Below, one piece after another: positions 35,173-43,798 of a stretch of 64,000 bases of DNA. Each line of letters starts with the position of its first letter. Positions within the stretch are counted from its first letter, which is position 1. The stretch comes from Rhodospirillaceae bacterium (lineage in GTDB: Bacteria; Pseudomonadota; Alphaproteobacteria; Rhodospirillales; Rhodospirillaceae), in NCBI GenBank assembly GCA_947476695.1, contig CANJRD010000006.1, positions 62,001-126,000 of the forward strand. Reading direction: 5' to 3'. The position numbers and the translations under genes were made by a program. The notes beneath the pieces were generated by a model. That model ran no database searches. It had not been told where the DNA came from and saw only the letters and a program-made list of their open reading frames with translations.

Positions 35173-36279
35173 TCAGCCGCCGCCGACGCTCACGCCCTGC
35201 ATCGGCAGGCCAGAACGCATGATCGCGGCCCAGGAACGGTCGCCACCGAACCGGATTCCCAGAAAATCACCAGCGCGCTTGTCGCGCGTGTTGGTGAAAA
35301 GCTTCGACCCACGATAGGCCCACTGCTTCGTGCCATCCTTGTTGGTCATCACGGACCAATTGCCTTCCGGCTTGGCGTCGGCGTCGGCAAGGACAGGCTT
35401 CCACTCCGCATCGATGCACGGCTCGCCGTCGCACATCGCGCCACCGCGGCGGCCACCGGCGGCGACGGCATGCGTGTAGATCGTGCGGCCGGTGCGATCG
35501 GCAAGCAACGGACCCGCGTCAGAGCCCTGCACGGTCACCCAGGTGGGATACGGCGCTTGCGGCTCGAGGACGAGGGCATGCCATTTGGCGACGGTGTTGC
35601 CCGCGAACTCGTTCGCGGACGCTTCGTGAAGGTAGCGATACAGCGGTTTGCCTTTGTAGGCCCACTGTTTCGTGCCGTCGGGGCGGGTCAGGGTCGACCA
35701 GGGCGCGCGCCCTTTGGCGGCGATCGGCGCTTCCACCGGCTGCCAGTCGTTGAGGCACTTGTCGGTGCAGGCCGACTTGTCGGCTTTGTCACTATCGAAG
35801 CTGTAGACCGTCATGCCGCGCGCATCGGCCAGCATGCGGCCGAGCGTCGTGTTGGTGATGCTGAACTCTTGCGGCGTCTGGATCGGGTCGTAAGCCACGT
35901 ACCAAGCTTCGCCGGAGCCGTCGCCATAGGCCGTGCTGGGTCCGCCTTCCTGGGCATAGGTGTAAAGCGGCCGGCTCTTATAGGCCCACTGCTTCGTGCC
36001 GTCCTTGCGCGAGATCGTGCCCCACTCGCCGACGACCTTCGCGTCGCCGGGGGCAACCAGCGGCGGCCACTGCTTCGCGCAGTCGGCCTCGCAAGCGGAC
36101 TCGCCGGGCGTGCGAAGATCGCGGTCGAAGGTGTAGAGCGCCATGCCCTTGTCGGTGACGAAGACAAAGCCGTCGCCACGTTCCTTGACGCCGATCCCAC
36201 CGGGAACGTCAGGAGCGGCGGCAAGCGGGAGAGCGGCCAGCAGCGCGGCGGCTGCAGCGGCGAAAGCGAGACTGCGCAT
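35173..36279 (-). CDS. Secreted-repeat protein (PF03640/COG4315 type), module B
   Basis: The 368-residue protein has an Ala-rich signal peptide and three secreted repeats: DKGMALYTFDRD with CEADCAKQWPPL, DARGMTVYSFDSD with CTDKCLNDWQPV, and DRTGRTIYTHAVA. As in the module A copy, each repeat ends in KQWAYK.. and a Tyr-rich strand. The third repeat has a small Gly-rich insertion with MCDGEPC. It follows the DUF1552 gene of module B by 19 nt and is the last gene of that operon. ATG 36279 begins the signal peptide. Confidence 0.85.
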   Translation of the reverse strand: MRSLAFAAAAAALLAALPLAAAPDVPGGIGVKERGDGFVFVTDKGMALYTFDRDLRTPGESACEADCAKQWPPLVAPGDAKVVGEWGTISRKDGTKQWAYKSRPLYTYAQEGGPSTAYGDGSGEAWYVAYDPIQTPQEFSITNTTLGRMLADARGMTVYSFDSDKADKSACTDKCLNDWQPVEAPIAAKGRAPWSTLTRPDGTKQWAYKGKPLYRYLHEASANEFAGNTVAKWHALVLEPQAPYPTWVTVQGSDAGPLLADRTGRTIYTHAVAAGGRRGGAMCDGEPCIDAEWKPVLADADAKPEGNWSVMTNKDGTKQWAYRGSKLFTNTRDKRAGDFLGIRFGGDRSWAAIMRSGLPMQGVSVGGG

Positions 36280-36298
36280 GGCTTGGTTCCCTGGCTTC

Positions 36299-37678
36299 TT
36301 AGGCAACCACGTCGGTGATCGTCTTCGAGGTCTGGAGCGAACGCGCGCCCCATTTCTCGACCGGCAGGCCCATCACCTGCATGGCCGTGAGGCCGACGCG
36401 GGTGATCGGATCGCCGTTGCCGACGATATGCATGCCGGTCTTCATGCGCCCGCCGGCCTTACCGGCGGTGATGATCGGAATGCCGTCGACGGTATGCACG
36501 CGCGCGTAGTTGGTCTCGGTCGCGGCGAAGACCATCATGTTGTCCAGCAAGGTGCCGTCGCCTTCCTTGATGTCTTGGAACGACTGGATGTACGTCGCCA
36601 AGCCTTCCATGCTGCGCACGTTGAACCAGAACGCCACCGGCTGATAGCCGAGGTCCTTGTCCAGCGGTTCTTCGTGCGTGAGCAGGTGGTGGGTGTAGGT
36701 CTGGCCGGGCTTGCGCATGTGCGACTGGTTGTCGCTGAAGACCATGTTCACGACCTTGGTCTGGTTGCAGGCCAAAGCCATCGCCAGCATCTTCGACATG
36801 ACCCTGTGATTCTCGATCACGGTGTCGACCTCGAGGCCTTCGCGCAGGTGCTCGTTGGCGCCGGCCACTTCCTTCGGGGTCGGCGGCACCAGGCAGGCCT
36901 GGTTCGGCGCCGGGCGCTGGAGCTGCACGGCCAGCTGGTTCTCAAGCTGACGGATCGACGTGAAGTATTCGTCCAGGCGCGCGCGGTCGTTGGCGCCGAG
37001 CGTGCCGATGAAGGCTTTGCTCTCTTCGTTGATCGATGACAGCACGCTCTTGTGCACCATCGTCCTGGTATCCGGCTTCCAGTCGGCCTTGTTCGGATCG
37101 GCGAACTGCGGCCCGAACAGGCGGGCGTACAGCGAGATCGCGTTGCCTTCCGCGGCGGCGCGGCCGTTGCTCGAACGCGCCGAGTAGTTTTCGCGCGGGA
37201 TGTTGATGGACGTGCAGTCGATGTTCGGGAAACGGTTGCCGTTGCTGATGTGATCGGAGATCAGCAGATCGAGCGTCGGCGCCGGAATGTCGCCGCCCGA
37301 GGACGGCGCGATGCCGGTGCGCGAGGCGACCCAACCCGAGAAGTGCGTGTAGTTCGAACGGCCATCGAGCGGCATGTTGAAGCCGCCGTAGTAGTTGATG
37401 TGATCCTTCAGGGGGATCAGCGCTTTGCACTCTTCAAGGAACTCGATGCCCTTGGTGGTTTGCGTGCGCGCCTTCACGGCGTAGCCGGGCGTATGGCCCA
37501 GGCCCCAGAACCAGGTCGCGAAGCGCACCGGCAGCGGGGCGCCGGTGGCGGCGAGGGCGGAACCGCTGTCATTCAGGAAGCAGTCCAGGAACGGAAGCGC
37601 GACGCCGACAGCAGCGCCGTTGGCCATGCCGCGCAGCAGGGATCGACGCGGGATCGGACGACGGATGACGATGCTCAT
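36299..37678 (-). CDS. DUF1552 protein with Tat-type N-terminus, module B
   Basis: The 459-residue protein has a twin-arginine start (PRRSLLRGMANGAAVGVALPFLDCF). The same DUF1552 features as in module A are present: RFATWFWGLGHTPGYAV, MPLDGRSNYTHFSGWVASRTG, YSARSSNGRAAAEG, SIRQLENQLAVQL and ETNYARVHTVDGIPII with GDPITRVGLTAMQVMG. The start codon overlaps the DUF1592 stop by 4 nt, exactly as in modules A and C. It is clearly diverged from the other copies, so the duplication is not recent. Confidence 0.88.
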   Translation of the reverse strand: MSIVIRRPIPRRSLLRGMANGAAVGVALPFLDCFLNDSGSALAATGAPLPVRFATWFWGLGHTPGYAVKARTQTTKGIEFLEECKALIPLKDHINYYGGFNMPLDGRSNYTHFSGWVASRTGIAPSSGGDIPAPTLDLLISDHISNGNRFPNIDCTSINIPRENYSARSSNGRAAAEGNAISLYARLFGPQFADPNKADWKPDTRTMVHKSVLSSINEESKAFIGTLGANDRARLDEYFTSIRQLENQLAVQLQRPAPNQACLVPPTPKEVAGANEHLREGLEVDTVIENHRVMSKMLAMALACNQTKVVNMVFSDNQSHMRKPGQTYTHHLLTHEEPLDKDLGYQPVAFWFNVRSMEGLATYIQSFQDIKEGDGTLLDNMMVFAATETNYARVHTVDGIPIITAGKAGGRMKTGMHIVGNGDPITRVGLTAMQVMGLPVEKWGARSLQTSKTITDVVA

Positions 37679-39360
37679 GACGCTTTCTCCTTCTCGCCAG
37701 CGGGGGCCTCGGCTGAGTGCTCCGGTGTGGCGGGCTTCTTTGAATTGTCCAACGAGACGGACAGGAACGGTTTGCTGACGGCGATCTGACGCAGCAGTTC
37801 GGGCATACGATAGCCGTTTCCGGCGAATGACTTGCCCAAATACTCCGTGAACGCGCGATCGTCCGGCGTCAACGTGCGGGCAACGGCATACGAGTAGGCG
37901 CGCTGCACGGCGCAGGCGGGCACCGCCGGATTGTCGTGCATCGCTTTACCAAGGCCGACGGCGTCGCTGTATTTCACGCCATCGAGATCGCCGGCCGGAT
38001 TGATTTCCACGCCATTCTCGGCCGAACGGATCTGTCCGGCGCCGTCGATGCGCTCAAGCGCGAGACCGATGGGGTCGGTGACCTTGTGGCAGCCGGCGCA
38101 GGTGGCGTTGGTTGCATGCGCTTCCAGGCGCTGACGCGCGGTCTTGCTCGGCGAGTCCGGGTCGTTGAAGCCGGAGAAGTCGACGTCGCCCGGCGGATCG
38201 GGCACGTGCTGGCACAGCAGCGACTCACGGATCGCCTTACCGCGCAGCGTCGGCGACGAGCGGCCAGGGTGGGCGTACTGCGCCGTGAAGCTGACCAGGG
38301 TGATGATGCCGGCGCGTTCTTGTTCCTGCGGGAACGTGTAGCGCATCCAGCCGCCGTCCGGACGATTGACCGGCACGTGATAGATGCGGCCCAGCGGCCC
38401 GGACATGAAGGTGTCGCGCGTCGTGAACAGATCGCGATAGTCGCCGCGCTTGGTCACCGTCAGGTCGACGATGGTGCGCAGCGTCTGTTCCTTCGCGTCG
38501 TTCGCGACGGCCAGGCTGTAGCTCGGATAGATGATCGAGTCCTTCTCGACGTTGTCGAAATCGTCGAGCGCCAGCATGTCGGAGAAGAACGCGCGCACGC
38601 CGCCCTGCAGGCGCGGGCTGGCGATCATCTGGTCGACGTGCTTCGCGACACCGGCCTCTGTCTCAAGTTCGCCCTTCTCGGCGGCGTTGAGAAGTTCTTC
38701 GTTCGGCGTGGTGTCCCAGAGGAAGAAGCTCAGGCGCGAAGCCTTGGCGTAGGGCGTCAATGACGCCTGGCCGTTCTTGTCGGTCTGCAGCGTGTCCACC
38801 ACGAACAGGAACTGCGGCGACACCAGCATGCCGGCCAGGCCGGAGCCGATGGCGGAATAGAAGTCGTGTGTGACGTCGGCGGCTTCATGCGCCTCGGCCA
38901 CCTTCGCATTCAATTCCGCGTCGGTGAGCTTGTGGCGATACAGGATGCGGCCGATCTCGCCGAAGAACTGTTTGGCGCAGGCGTCGTCGGCGGCCTTCGC
39001 GTCCTGCGGCGCGCAGGGCACGAGCACGTCGCGGTTCTCCGGGCTGGTGACCTGCTGCGCGATCGACTGCGCCATGCGGTCGTACTGCTCGAAGCCCGAC
39101 GGCGTCATGCGCGCGCTGCTGGCGCCCAGCGAATACAAGCCGGCGGTACGTACCAGCGGATCGAACGATCCGGCGATCGAGATGCGGGTGCCGAACACAT
39201 CGCCGATGATGTTGCGGTACTGCACTTCCGTCAGGCGACGGATGTTCGGCGGGCCGGCCTTGGATTGCGGCTCGCCCGGGCTGCAGCCGGCGAAGGCGAA
39301 TGTCGCGGCGCAGACCGCCGCGACCAAGCCGACAGATTTCAACGAGATCTTCGCCAACAT
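37675..39360 (-). CDS. DUF1592/DUF1588/DUF1585 lipoprotein with CxxCH, module B
   Basis: The 561-residue protein has a lipobox (FAGC, Cys26). The domains are in the same order as its paralogues: IRRLTEVQYRNIIGDVFG, RILYRHKLTDAELN, ASRLSFFLWDTTPNEELL, GRSSPTLRGKAIRESLLCQHVPDPPG and DPIGLALERIDGAG. The haem-type motif TCAGCHK is kept. It starts 2 nt after the stop of the protein X gene, so coupling is tight here, and no CHRD gene intervenes. Confidence 0.88.
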   Translation of the reverse strand: MLAKISLKSVGLVAAVCAATFAFAGCSPGEPQSKAGPPNIRRLTEVQYRNIIGDVFGTRISIAGSFDPLVRTAGLYSLGASSARMTPSGFEQYDRMAQSIAQQVTSPENRDVLVPCAPQDAKAADDACAKQFFGEIGRILYRHKLTDAELNAKVAEAHEAADVTHDFYSAIGSGLAGMLVSPQFLFVVDTLQTDKNGQASLTPYAKASRLSFFLWDTTPNEELLNAAEKGELETEAGVAKHVDQMIASPRLQGGVRAFFSDMLALDDFDNVEKDSIIYPSYSLAVANDAKEQTLRTIVDLTVTKRGDYRDLFTTRDTFMSGPLGRIYHVPVNRPDGGWMRYTFPQEQERAGIITLVSFTAQYAHPGRSSPTLRGKAIRESLLCQHVPDPPGDVDFSGFNDPDSPSKTARQRLEAHATNATCAGCHKVTDPIGLALERIDGAGQIRSAENGVEINPAGDLDGVKYSDAVGLGKAMHDNPAVPACAVQRAYSYAVARTLTPDDRAFTEYLGKSFAGNGYRMPELLRQIAVSKPFLSVSLDNSKKPATPEHSAEAPAGEKEKAS

Positions 39361-39362
39361 GA

Positions 39363-40598
39363 TTAGCCTTTGAACAGAGAAGTGAGTTTCGCGAGCGGGC
39401 CTTCACCACCCGTCGCCGTCTTTTGCGCCTGATCCGGGTGGATCACGTAAGCGCCCACCGCCTCGATGTCATACGCCGCCGAGAGCATCGTGCATTCGCC
39501 GGTCTTCGGATCCGGATAGCCGTCCGCGAGCTGATGCGCGGCGACATACATCGCCGGGCAGTTCGCCGCGCCCGACGAATGGATCGGGCCGATGCCGGTG
39601 ACGTAATGCACGAATTCGTCGACGCTGAAGTAACCGGCGGCGATGCCCTTCGCCGACGCGCCGTCCGGCGACATCTTCAGCTTGAGGCGCAGGTCGCGCG
39701 CTTCGAGGTTCAGATAGGTGTAGTTGCCGTAGAACGGCACATGCGCGTCGCCGGGCTCGGTGATCAGCTCGCCGTTGACGATCTTGCCCTTCAGCTTGCT
39801 GTCATAGCGCGCCTTGCCGTTGAAGCTGTCGATGCGATAGCTCGCGAACGGCACGAACTGGCCGGTGCCGTCGAGCGTGTACTGATCGATCGAGCGGTAC
39901 AGCGTGACGGTGACGTCGTTGTCGTTCATCGCATCGTCGATGCCCGAGACTTCGATCAGCGTCATGCCGTTGCCGTTGGACTTACGGTTCTCGTTGGCAT
40001 TCACCTCGTACTGACCGAAACCGCGGTGGAAGCCGTAGTTGCAGCCGAGCAGGCGATACATCTGGTTGTCGACGCCCTTCACGCCGTCCGGCGTCTCGAA
40101 CTTCGTGTGCTTGCACGACTTCGCGGTGGCGCGGCCGTCGTCGGTACCGTCGAGGTTCATGCCGTAGCTGAGCTTGCCCTCGACGATTTCCATCGGCGGG
40201 TCTGTGACCGCGGTCGGGTTGATGCAGACGTCTTCCTTGTTCGGGCCGCGGCGGATGGCGACGAAGAAGCGGTCCAGCCGGCTGACGAGTCCGTTGTTGG
40301 TCGCCTTCGCGCGGTCCTGCTTCGACAGCCCGCGCCACCAGATCTCGTCATAGCTCTGCGCGAAGCCTTGCGGGCATTCGTCGAAGAACTTCGACTCATA
40401 CATCGCGGTGAACCACGTCGTGACGACGAAGCTCATCGTCTTGGGCGCTTTGGGCGCGGCCTCGACGGACGGGCCCGCCATCAGCAGGCAGGCCGCGAAG
40501 GCTGCGCCGACGCGTGTGGTCGTCCACAGGCTGGGCGCGTTCGCCTTGCTGGGCCAATTTGCTTTGCGGAAAATCTGTAATGCGGAGCCGAGGGTCAT
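39363..40598 (-). CDS. Exported six-cysteine protein X, module B
   Basis: The 411-residue protein starts MTLGSALQIFRKANW. Its N-terminal region is longer than in the paralogues, with the hydrophobic export segment at about residues 28-46 (VGAAFAACLLMAGPSVEAA). The mature part opens MSFVVTTWFTAMYESKFFDECPQG and keeps all six cysteines (ECPQG, DVCINP, KSCKHTKF, LGCNYG, NCPAM, GECTM). ATG 40598 has CGGGAAAA upstream; a later start near the hydrophobic segment is possible. It is the first gene of module B, divergent from a CHRD gene. Confidence 0.82.
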   Translation of the reverse strand: MTLGSALQIFRKANWPSKANAPSLWTTTRVGAAFAACLLMAGPSVEAAPKAPKTMSFVVTTWFTAMYESKFFDECPQGFAQSYDEIWWRGLSKQDRAKATNNGLVSRLDRFFVAIRRGPNKEDVCINPTAVTDPPMEIVEGKLSYGMNLDGTDDGRATAKSCKHTKFETPDGVKGVDNQMYRLLGCNYGFHRGFGQYEVNANENRKSNGNGMTLIEVSGIDDAMNDNDVTVTLYRSIDQYTLDGTGQFVPFASYRIDSFNGKARYDSKLKGKIVNGELITEPGDAHVPFYGNYTYLNLEARDLRLKLKMSPDGASAKGIAAGYFSVDEFVHYVTGIGPIHSSGAANCPAMYVAAHQLADGYPDPKTGECTMLSAAYDIEAVGAYVIHPDQAQKTATGGEGPLAKLTSLFKG

Positions 40599-40762
40599 GA
40601 TTTTCCCGGTGGTTGGACGGCGCCCAAAAAAGATTGGGCAAATCAACATGCGAAAGTGTACCGGTATGAAGATTGTGCGTAAATTCAGCAACGCCATGTG
40701 CGTGCAGTGGAATCTAGAGCTAGTCCGCGCAGTGAGCGGTGATGCGTCTAATGGGGGTTAGT

Positions 40763-41218
40763 ATGCGGTCTTGGTTGTCGGTTGCGGCTCTTCTCGCCGG
40801 TTTTGCTTCGCCGGTCAGCGCGGCGCAGGATGACATTCGCTATGCCTGCAATCTCTCTGCTGATGAGGAAAGCGCCGAAGTGTACAGCGACGGCACCGGC
40901 CGCGCCGAATTCGCACTCGAGCGTACGACATTGAAGCTCTCTTGGAAGATCTCATTTGAGAAGCTGAGTGGCCCTGCGACCAGCGTGGGCGTCTATGGTC
41001 CCGACCGTCCGGGCGGCAATGCCGGGTTGCTGATCGACCTCGGCAAGCCGAACAGCCCGGTTGTGGGCTCGAAGACGCTCAACGACGGCGAGCTTCAGTA
41101 CTTCGTCACCGGCCGCGTCTACATGAACATCCTGACGAACAAGTACAAGGATGGCGAGCTGCGCTGCCAGATCACCCGCCTGCGCGACACGCCGCCCGCC
41201 GCCGCCAAGACTCAGTAA
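40763..41218 (+). CDS. CHRD-domain exported protein, beside module B
   Basis: The 151-residue protein is read from ATG 40763, which has a GGGGG RBS; a GTG at 40739 would add eight residues. The signal peptide ends VSAAQ. The CHRD domain has CNLSADEESAEVYSDGTGRAEFAL, LSWKISFEKLSGPATSVGVYGPDRPGGNAGLLIDL and FVTGRVYMNILTNKYKDGELRCQI. Two cysteines, one near each end of the domain, may pair. It is transcribed away from module B across a 164-bp shared promoter region. An IclR gene follows. Confidence 0.85.
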   Translation: MRSWLSVAALLAGFASPVSAAQDDIRYACNLSADEESAEVYSDGTGRAEFALERTTLKLSWKISFEKLSGPATSVGVYGPDRPGGNAGLLIDLGKPNSPVVGSKTLNDGELQYFVTGRVYMNILTNKYKDGELRCQITRLRDTPPAAAKTQ

Positions 41219-41250
41219 CACCCCGGAACCACTCGCGTATTCGGCGATTT

Positions 41251-41280
41251 GAATGCCCGGCGACGCCGTGGCATTCTTAT
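41251..41280 (+). terminator. Terminator after the CHRD gene
   Basis: gaatgcccggcg (41251-41262) and cgccg-t-ggcattc (41264-41276) form a long stem with one bulge, followed by ttat. It separates the CHRD gene from the IclR gene. Confidence 0.6.
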
Positions 41281-41346
41281 CGCGTGTTGTCGCCTGTCGG
41301 CAGCTGGGGGACAGGCGCGCTGTAAAGCGCGGGGGAGAACGGGACG

Positions 41347-42114
41347 ATGGTTCAGCCATTACGTACATTAAGCCGGGGACTTGAAGTCCTCCGCGTCTTG
41401 AACCGCAACAACGGCGCCGGCCTGCGCGTGGTCGCCACCGCGGCCAACCTGTCGCGCGGCGCGGTGCATCGCCTGCTCGAGACGATGGTGGCGGAAGGCT
41501 ACGTCCGCAAGATCAGCGGGCATTACTTCGTGCAGCCGAAGGTCGCGCTGCTGACTGCGGGTGTCGATGCCGCCGATTGGCTGACCGACGACGCGCAAAG
41601 CGCCATCGAGGACCTCTGCCGCAAGGTGATGTGGCCGGTGTCGATCTCCAAGCCGAACAAACTCGGCATGGAAACCTGCGCCGTCACCGATCATCTCACG
41701 CCGCTGCGCTACAGCATGATCCCCGTCGGCACCAAGGTGCCGATGCTGTGGAGCGCGTCGGGCAAGGTCTATCTCGCCCACCAGCCGCAGGATGTGCGCG
41801 AGCGCTTGCTCGACGTCATCGCCGCCGACGCTGAATTCCCCGTCGACCGTGAAATCTCCGCCGACCGCCCGAAGGTCGTCGCGATGCTGGACGAGATCCG
41901 CGAGAAGGGCCTGGCCACCTCGCAGGCCAAGAACCGCACCGCGATCATGGCGGTGCCGATCGTCAACGAAGGCGCGGGCGCCGCTGTCGGCGCGCTGGCC
42001 TTGCGCTATTTCTCGGCCTCGCTGTCGGACGCGGAAGCCGTGACGCGCAATCTGGATAAGATGCGAGAGACCGCCGCGCAGATCGCCTCGCGCGCTGGCG
42101 TTCAAACCCACTAG
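41347..42114 (+). CDS. IclR-family transcriptional regulator
   Basis: The 255-residue protein has an N-terminal winged helix (GLEVLRVLNRNNGAGLRVVATAANLSRGAVHRLLETMVAEGYV) and a C-terminal IclR effector domain of GAF type (from about residue 80, with AVTDHLTPLRYSMIPVG and ALRYFSASLSDAEAV). IclR proteins usually control catabolic genes for aromatic or organic acids and bind the pathway substrate. It is the only regulator in the accessory region and sits between modules B and C, so it is the prime candidate to control them. That link is inference. Confidence 0.9.
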   Translation: MVQPLRTLSRGLEVLRVLNRNNGAGLRVVATAANLSRGAVHRLLETMVAEGYVRKISGHYFVQPKVALLTAGVDAADWLTDDAQSAIEDLCRKVMWPVSISKPNKLGMETCAVTDHLTPLRYSMIPVGTKVPMLWSASGKVYLAHQPQDVRERLLDVIAADAEFPVDREISADRPKVVAMLDEIREKGLATSQAKNRTAIMAVPIVNEGAGAAVGALALRYFSASLSDAEAVTRNLDKMRETAAQIASRAGVQTH

Positions 42115-42127
42115 GGGCGCGCGGCCC

Positions 42128-43600
42128 ATGTCGCGCGCTCTCTCTGCCGCGATCCTGATCGCATCCGTCTTCACCGCGCCGGTTTGGGCCGGGCCCATTG
42201 AAGACGGCCTCGCCGCCGTCCAGCGCGGCGATTTCCGCACGGCGGAAAGTCTCTGGCGGCCGCTCGCCGAAAAAGGCGACATGGTCGCCCAGCGTAATCT
42301 CGGCGTTCTCTACTTCACCGGCCGAGCGGCCGCGAACGTGCCGGGCGAGGCGATGAAGTGGTTCAAGGCCTCCGCCGCGCAAGGCGACGTGCTGGCGCAG
42401 AACTACATCGGCAACATGTACTTCCAGGGCCAGGGCGTCCTGAAGGACGTGAACGAGGCCATCAAGTGGTACACGATGGCCGCCACCAAGGGCGACGCGA
42501 ACACCCAGTTCAATCTCGGCGTCATCCACTTCGCGGGCGAAGCGGGAAATCCCAACTACGCCGAAGCGCTGAAGTGGTTTCTGAAGGCCGCCGAGCAAGG
42601 CCACGCCGACGCGGCGAAGAATGCCGCGGGCATGTATCTCTCCGGCCAGGGCGGCCCGGCCAATCCGGCGCAGGCCTTCAAGTGGTACAAGGTCGCCGCT
42701 GAAAAGGGCCAGCCGGAAGCGCAAAACGCGCTCGGCTATATGTACACCAACGGCGAGGGCGGCGCGCCCGTGGACTACGCCGAGGCGATGCGCTGGTTCC
42801 GCGCCGCGTCGGACAAAGGCTTCAACGAAGCCGCGCGCAACATCGGCATTCTGTATGACGCGGGCCAGGGCGTTGACGCCAATCCCGTCGAGGCGATGAA
42901 GTGGTATCGCAAGGCCGCCGGCGCCGGAAACGCGATGGCCAGCTACAATCTCGGCGTCATGTACGCCGCCGACTTCTACGCCGACCAGGGCGTGAAGCAG
43001 GATCTGACCGAGGCGATGTTCTGGCTCTTACGCGCCGCCAACGCCGGCGTGTTGCAGGCCCAGGTCGCCGTCGCGGACATGTACGACACCGGGCGCGGCA
43101 TCGCCGCGAACAAGACCGAAGCGGTGAACTGGTATCTGAAGGCGGCGGAGAAGGGCGACGCGCATGCGCAAGCCGTCGTCGCGCAGGCTTATGCGAAAGG
43201 TACCGGCGTCGCCAAAAACGATCTCGACGCCGCGCGCTGGTATCGCGCCGCCGCCGATCAGGGCGACACCGCCAGCCAGCTGGCGCTCGGACATTTCTAC
43301 GCCGCCGGCCAAGGCGTGAAACCGGATCAGACCGCCGCCGTTTCGTGGTTCCGCAAAGCCGCCGACCGCGGCAACGCCGACGCGCAGGTCGCGCTCGCCA
43401 ACGCTTACGAACAAGGTGCGGGCGTGGCGAAGGACGAGGGCCTTGCCCTCATGTGGTACGCCGTCGCGGCGGAGCGCATGAAGGACGGCGATCCGAAAAC
43501 CGCCGCCGCCTCCGCGCGCGACCGCGTGAAAGCCGCGCTCGATCCCGCCAAAGCCGCCGACGCCGAGAAACGCGCCGCCACCTGGAAGCCGAGCGCGTAA
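42128..43600 (+). CDS. Exported Sel1-repeat (TPR-like) protein
   Basis: The 490-residue protein has a signal peptide (ending VWAG) and about twelve Sel1 repeats of 36 residues with the pattern A..WY..AA..G.A.AQ..LG..Y..G.GV..N... Such solenoids bind proteins or peptidoglycan-linked partners in the periplasm. The start lies 13 nt after the IclR gene, so the two may be co-transcribed. No catalytic domain is seen. A palindromic repeat follows its stop. Confidence 0.88.
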   Translation: MSRALSAAILIASVFTAPVWAGPIEDGLAAVQRGDFRTAESLWRPLAEKGDMVAQRNLGVLYFTGRAAANVPGEAMKWFKASAAQGDVLAQNYIGNMYFQGQGVLKDVNEAIKWYTMAATKGDANTQFNLGVIHFAGEAGNPNYAEALKWFLKAAEQGHADAAKNAAGMYLSGQGGPANPAQAFKWYKVAAEKGQPEAQNALGYMYTNGEGGAPVDYAEAMRWFRAASDKGFNEAARNIGILYDAGQGVDANPVEAMKWYRKAAGAGNAMASYNLGVMYAADFYADQGVKQDLTEAMFWLLRAANAGVLQAQVAVADMYDTGRGIAANKTEAVNWYLKAAEKGDAHAQAVVAQAYAKGTGVAKNDLDAARWYRAAADQGDTASQLALGHFYAAGQGVKPDQTAAVSWFRKAADRGNADAQVALANAYEQGAGVAKDEGLALMWYAVAAERMKDGDPKTAAASARDRVKAALDPAKAADAEKRAATWKPSA

Positions 43601-43635
43601 GCTCCCCTCCCGTTCCGAACCGCCCGCCCACCGCT

Positions 43636-43688
43636 CGTCATCCCGGACAAGCGGCGCGCTTGCGCCGCGCGATCCGGGATCCAGGGTC
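43636..43688. repeat. Palindromic repeat arm R3 (single copy)
   Basis: cgtcatcccggacaagc to gatccgggatccagggt, with an internal hairpin (gcggcgcgcttgcgccgc). It matches the left arms of R1 and R2, but no right arm follows, so it is a half element between the Sel1 and CxxCH genes. Confidence 0.75.
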
Positions 43689-43798
43689 CCACACGCAACT
43701 GTCGCGACATGCACCCTGCGCATTCCATTCTGTTCGGCCGGTGAATCGCCCCCAAGTCATTCCTTGATCTCGCGCACGCAATGCCGCCATTCGGACGC

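Noticed and set aside
42230-43500. Regular 108-bp periodicity
   Set aside because: It comes from 36-residue Sel1 repeats in a coding gene, not from a DNA repeat element.
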